Of a stretch of DNA of 8,885 nt, positions 7,487 through 8,885 are shown piece by piece. Origin of the DNA: Planctomycetota bacterium (lineage in GTDB: Bacteria > Planctomycetota > Phycisphaerae > UBA1845 > PWPN01). The stretch is taken from contig CP070790.1 of assembly GCA_020346805.1 (NCBI GenBank), forward strand, positions 3,117,930-3,126,814. Direction: 5' to 3'. A program made the translations under genes and the position numbers. Below the pieces are notes generated by a model that had not been told where the DNA came from, made no database searches, and was given only the letters and a program-made list of their open reading frames with translations. Positions within the stretch are counted from its first letter, which is position 1. Each line of letters begins with the position of its first letter.

Positions 7487-7628
7487 TAGATCGAACTATC
7501 AAATATTGTAAATATATGCGCCAAAACTTATCCATGACGCATAGTTTGTAACATTAAATATAAGTATGCTACGCCCGCTGGTATATTCGGTGCTAAATAC
7601 TAGCCCACATATTTCACGAGCCTTTCCG

Positions 7629-7655
7629 GCCTGGCGGATGCTTTTTCCGCCCGGC
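7629..7655. repeat. GC-rich hairpin inside the foldback element
   Basis: GCCTGGCGGA pairs with TCCGCCCGGC around a 7-base loop, TGCTTTT, with a single T/C mismatch. It is the strongest local stem in the element. It is not followed by a T-run on either strand in the manner of an intrinsic terminator. Confidence 0.6.
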
Positions 7656-7683
7656 TTCGTCAGAGACGACGATTTTTCCTCGA

Positions 7684-7699
7684 CGTATTACTAAATACG
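7684..7699. repeat. AT-rich hairpin inside the foldback element
   Basis: CGTATT, loop ACTA, AATACG: a perfect 6-bp stem with a 4-base loop. It lies between the GATTTTT and AAAAATC arms, so it would sit inside that larger stem if the element folds back. Confidence 0.5.
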
Positions 7700-7855
7700 C
7701 CTGTGGCAAATCGCCGCCTCTTCCTTGCCGATGCGAAAAAATCCTCGCGCCGGCCAAAAACACACTGCCATGGCAAGTACGTGGCCTTTGGATCGCAACT
7801 TCCTCTATCAATTCATATTACAACAGTACGCGAAAACTCCCGTGAAATATGCGGG

Positions 7856-8885
7856 CTAGCTGTATCGGCCGAATTGATCGGCCAAATCGACCATCATTTT
7901 GAGGCGTTGGGATTTGACGTGCGGGGCAACGGAGCAGGCGGAAGAAAGGATGTAGCCGGAACCGGGCTTGCCGATCTCCAACCTTTGTCTTACGGCCCGG
8001 GCGAATACCTCATCATCGGCGGCCAGCATCTCATTCACCGCATCGAGGTTACCCTTAAAGAAGAATCGCCGGCCGAATTCGGACTTGGCCTGGGCAAGAT
8101 CGACCGTGCCCAGAGGCGGCGGATCAAGGGTATCGATACCGTCCACATCGGTTTCGGCCATCAGATCCAGGCGATCGCCGATTGCCCCACAGGTATGAAC
8201 ATAAGAAGGAATATTATATTTACCAATGGCATGGACTACGCGCTTCTCGTAAGGCACAACAAATTCGCGGTACATATCTCGACCGATGAAACCGGCACCG
8301 GCAAAGGCAGAGCTGATAAGAATCGCGTCAGGCTCGCATTCGGCATAACGGCCGACCTGGGCGATTACCTGCTCGGCAAACAATGAGAGCAACCGATAAC
8401 AGATTTCGGGTACGTCAATTAAGGCCATCAGGCCCTGTTCATAACCAAATAACTCCACCAAATGAGTAAAAGGCGAGAACACCTCGACATGTACGGAAAC
8501 ATCAGGACAGGCAGCGCGAGCGATTTGCAGACCTCCGGTAAACCAGTCGGGATACGCCGCCGCATCGACTAAGTCGGCATCCTCGGAAATATCCCACAAG
8601 CTCGGGGCATGCCAGGTATTCCACACATAACCGGGGATACGAAAAGTGGCTGGACTTTCAGGATCGACTGTCTGGTAATCCGCACGAGGCAAAGGTTGAC
8701 GGCCCGCTAAAAAGGTATGGGGATTATCATCCGACGGCACCCAGGTCTCCAAACCGGACTTCCAGATCAGTTTTTCGCCCCCGCCGGTTGCTTCCATAGA
8801 TGCTATATAATCTTTCCAATGGGCCGGCCGGCCGGGAAGGTTGATCAGGAAACCATCCAACCCATATTGCCGTTGAAACTCAATC
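7856..8885 (-). CDS. URO-D/MtaA-like methyltransferase-family protein, 5' truncated by window edge
   Basis: The frame is open to the right edge; the last whole codon is 8884-8882, so 342 residues are visible and the TTG at 8860 is only an internal codon, not the start. The visible N-terminus reads IEFQRQYGLDGFLINLPGR. The body fits the uroporphyrinogen decarboxylase superfamily TIM barrel (SVHVEVFSPFTHLVELFGYE, DAILISSAFAGAG, VHTCGAIGDRLDLMAETDVDGID). His230 and Cys232 (H-T-C-G) and Cys317 in SSACS match the H-x-C...C zinc pattern of the corrinoid methyltransferases MtaA/MtbA/CmuA, which true HemE lacks. A methyl-transfer role is therefore more likely than heme synthesis, but no corrinoid protein or MtaB-type partner is visible. 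Such orphan URO-D-like genes are frequent in planctomycetes and other anaerobes. The TAG stop lies within the right arm of the foldback element. Confidence 0.82.
   Translation of the reverse strand, partial: IEFQRQYGLDGFLINLPGRPAHWKDYIASMEATGGGEKLIWKSGLETWVPSDDNPHTFLAGRQPLPRADYQTVDPESPATFRIPGYVWNTWHAPSLWDISEDADLVDAAAYPDWFTGGLQIARAACPDVSVHVEVFSPFTHLVELFGYEQGLMALIDVPEICYRLLSLFAEQVIAQVGRYAECEPDAILISSAFAGAGFIGRDMYREFVVPYEKRVVHAIGKYNIPSYVHTCGAIGDRLDLMAETDVDGIDTLDPPPLGTVDLAQAKSEFGRRFFFKGNLDAVNEMLAADDEVFARAVRQRLEIGKPGSGYILSSACSVAPHVKSQRLKMMVDLADQFGRYS

Larger units (their letters stand above)
7375..7599. other. AT-rich leader region upstream of the SDR-photolyase unit
   Basis: This stretch has no credible coding frame and is visibly richer in A and T than its surroundings. 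It must contain the promoter of the SDR-photolyase unit unless the URO-D-like transcript reads through. On the minus strand TTGACC and GATAAT occur near 7394-7427, but the 14-base spacing is too short for a confident promoter. It holds several inverted repeats: CCA(T)ATTAACAA at 7438-7449 against TTGTTAATTGG at 7476-7486, TATGCG (7515-7520) against CGCATA (7538-7543), and GCATA (7539-7543) against TATGC (7565-7569). Confidence 0.5.
7600..7859. repeat. Foldback (MITE-like) element with terminal inverted repeats
   Basis: The left end CTAGCCCACATATTTCACG (7600-7618) is the reverse complement of the right end CGTGAAATATGCGGGCTAG (7841-7859) except for one base; the match resumes with AG/CT after two extra bases on the right. 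The interior is itself rich in dyads: a 10-bp stem with one mismatch (7629-7638 with 7646-7655), CGTATT/AATACG (7684-7689 with 7694-7699), GATTTTT/AAAAATC (7671-7677 with 7737-7743) and GGCCA/TGGCC (7752-7756 with 7782-7786). There is no transposase and no credible gene. CTAG at both ends could be a 4-bp palindromic target duplication outside CCCRCATATTTCACG tips. It could be a non-autonomous transposable element, a REP-like extragenic repeat or a structured 3' RNA. Only one copy is present in this window. Confidence 0.65.

Noticed and set aside
7614..7811. 65-codon minus-strand open frame inside the foldback element
   Set aside because: It would start at TTG, lies entirely within hairpin-rich repeat sequence and gives a basic, low-information peptide; frames of this kind arise readily in repeats.
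7703..8386. 227-codon + strand open frame across the repeat and the URO-D-like gene
   Set aside because: It crosses the boundary between the foldback repeat and a well-supported antisense gene, with no recognisable domain in its translation.
8858..8860. TTG as start of the URO-D-like gene
   Set aside because: The frame stays open upstream to the window edge with family-like sequence, so the gene begins outside the window.

Overview
The window is ordinary bacterial chromosome of mixed GC, without rRNA, tRNA, CRISPR or transposase genes. Three things point, tentatively, to a member of the Planctomycetota or a related PVC lineage (Phycisphaerae-like): a large uncharacterised glycoside-hydrolase-like protein carrying a malectin domain, a URO-D/MtaA-like protein, and the mosaic of carbohydrate and redox genes. 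I cannot confirm this without a database search.

Layout. On the + strand, the 3' part of a malectin-containing carbohydrate-active protein enters from the left edge (1-1934). A three-helix PQ-loop/SemiSWEET-like membrane protein follows (2000-2281). A 165-base convergent gap separates these from the minus-strand genes that fill the rest. In transcription order on the minus strand these are: a URO-D/MtaA-like protein cut by the right edge (8885-7856); a 260-base foldback repeat starting at its stop codon (7859-7600); an AT-rich leader region; an atypical SDR (7374-6430) translationally coupled by ATGA to a class I DNA photolyase (6433-4985); and, after a 114-base promoter gap, an 807-residue three-part protein (4870-2447).

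The three-part protein is the most remarkable gene. A soluble histidine kinase core with no N-terminal sensor is joined in frame to a complete CoA-disulfide/persulfide-reductase-type flavoprotein ending in a rhodanese domain. This looks like a one-polypeptide sulfur or NADH redox sensor that signals by phosphotransfer. A good internal ribosome-binding site in front of the flavoprotein part raises the alternative that the enzyme is also made alone. The SDR-photolyase pair is a small light/DNA-damage unit. The foldback repeat (19-bp terminal inverted repeats, internal hairpins, possible CTAG target duplication) is the other non-genic structure worth pursuing.
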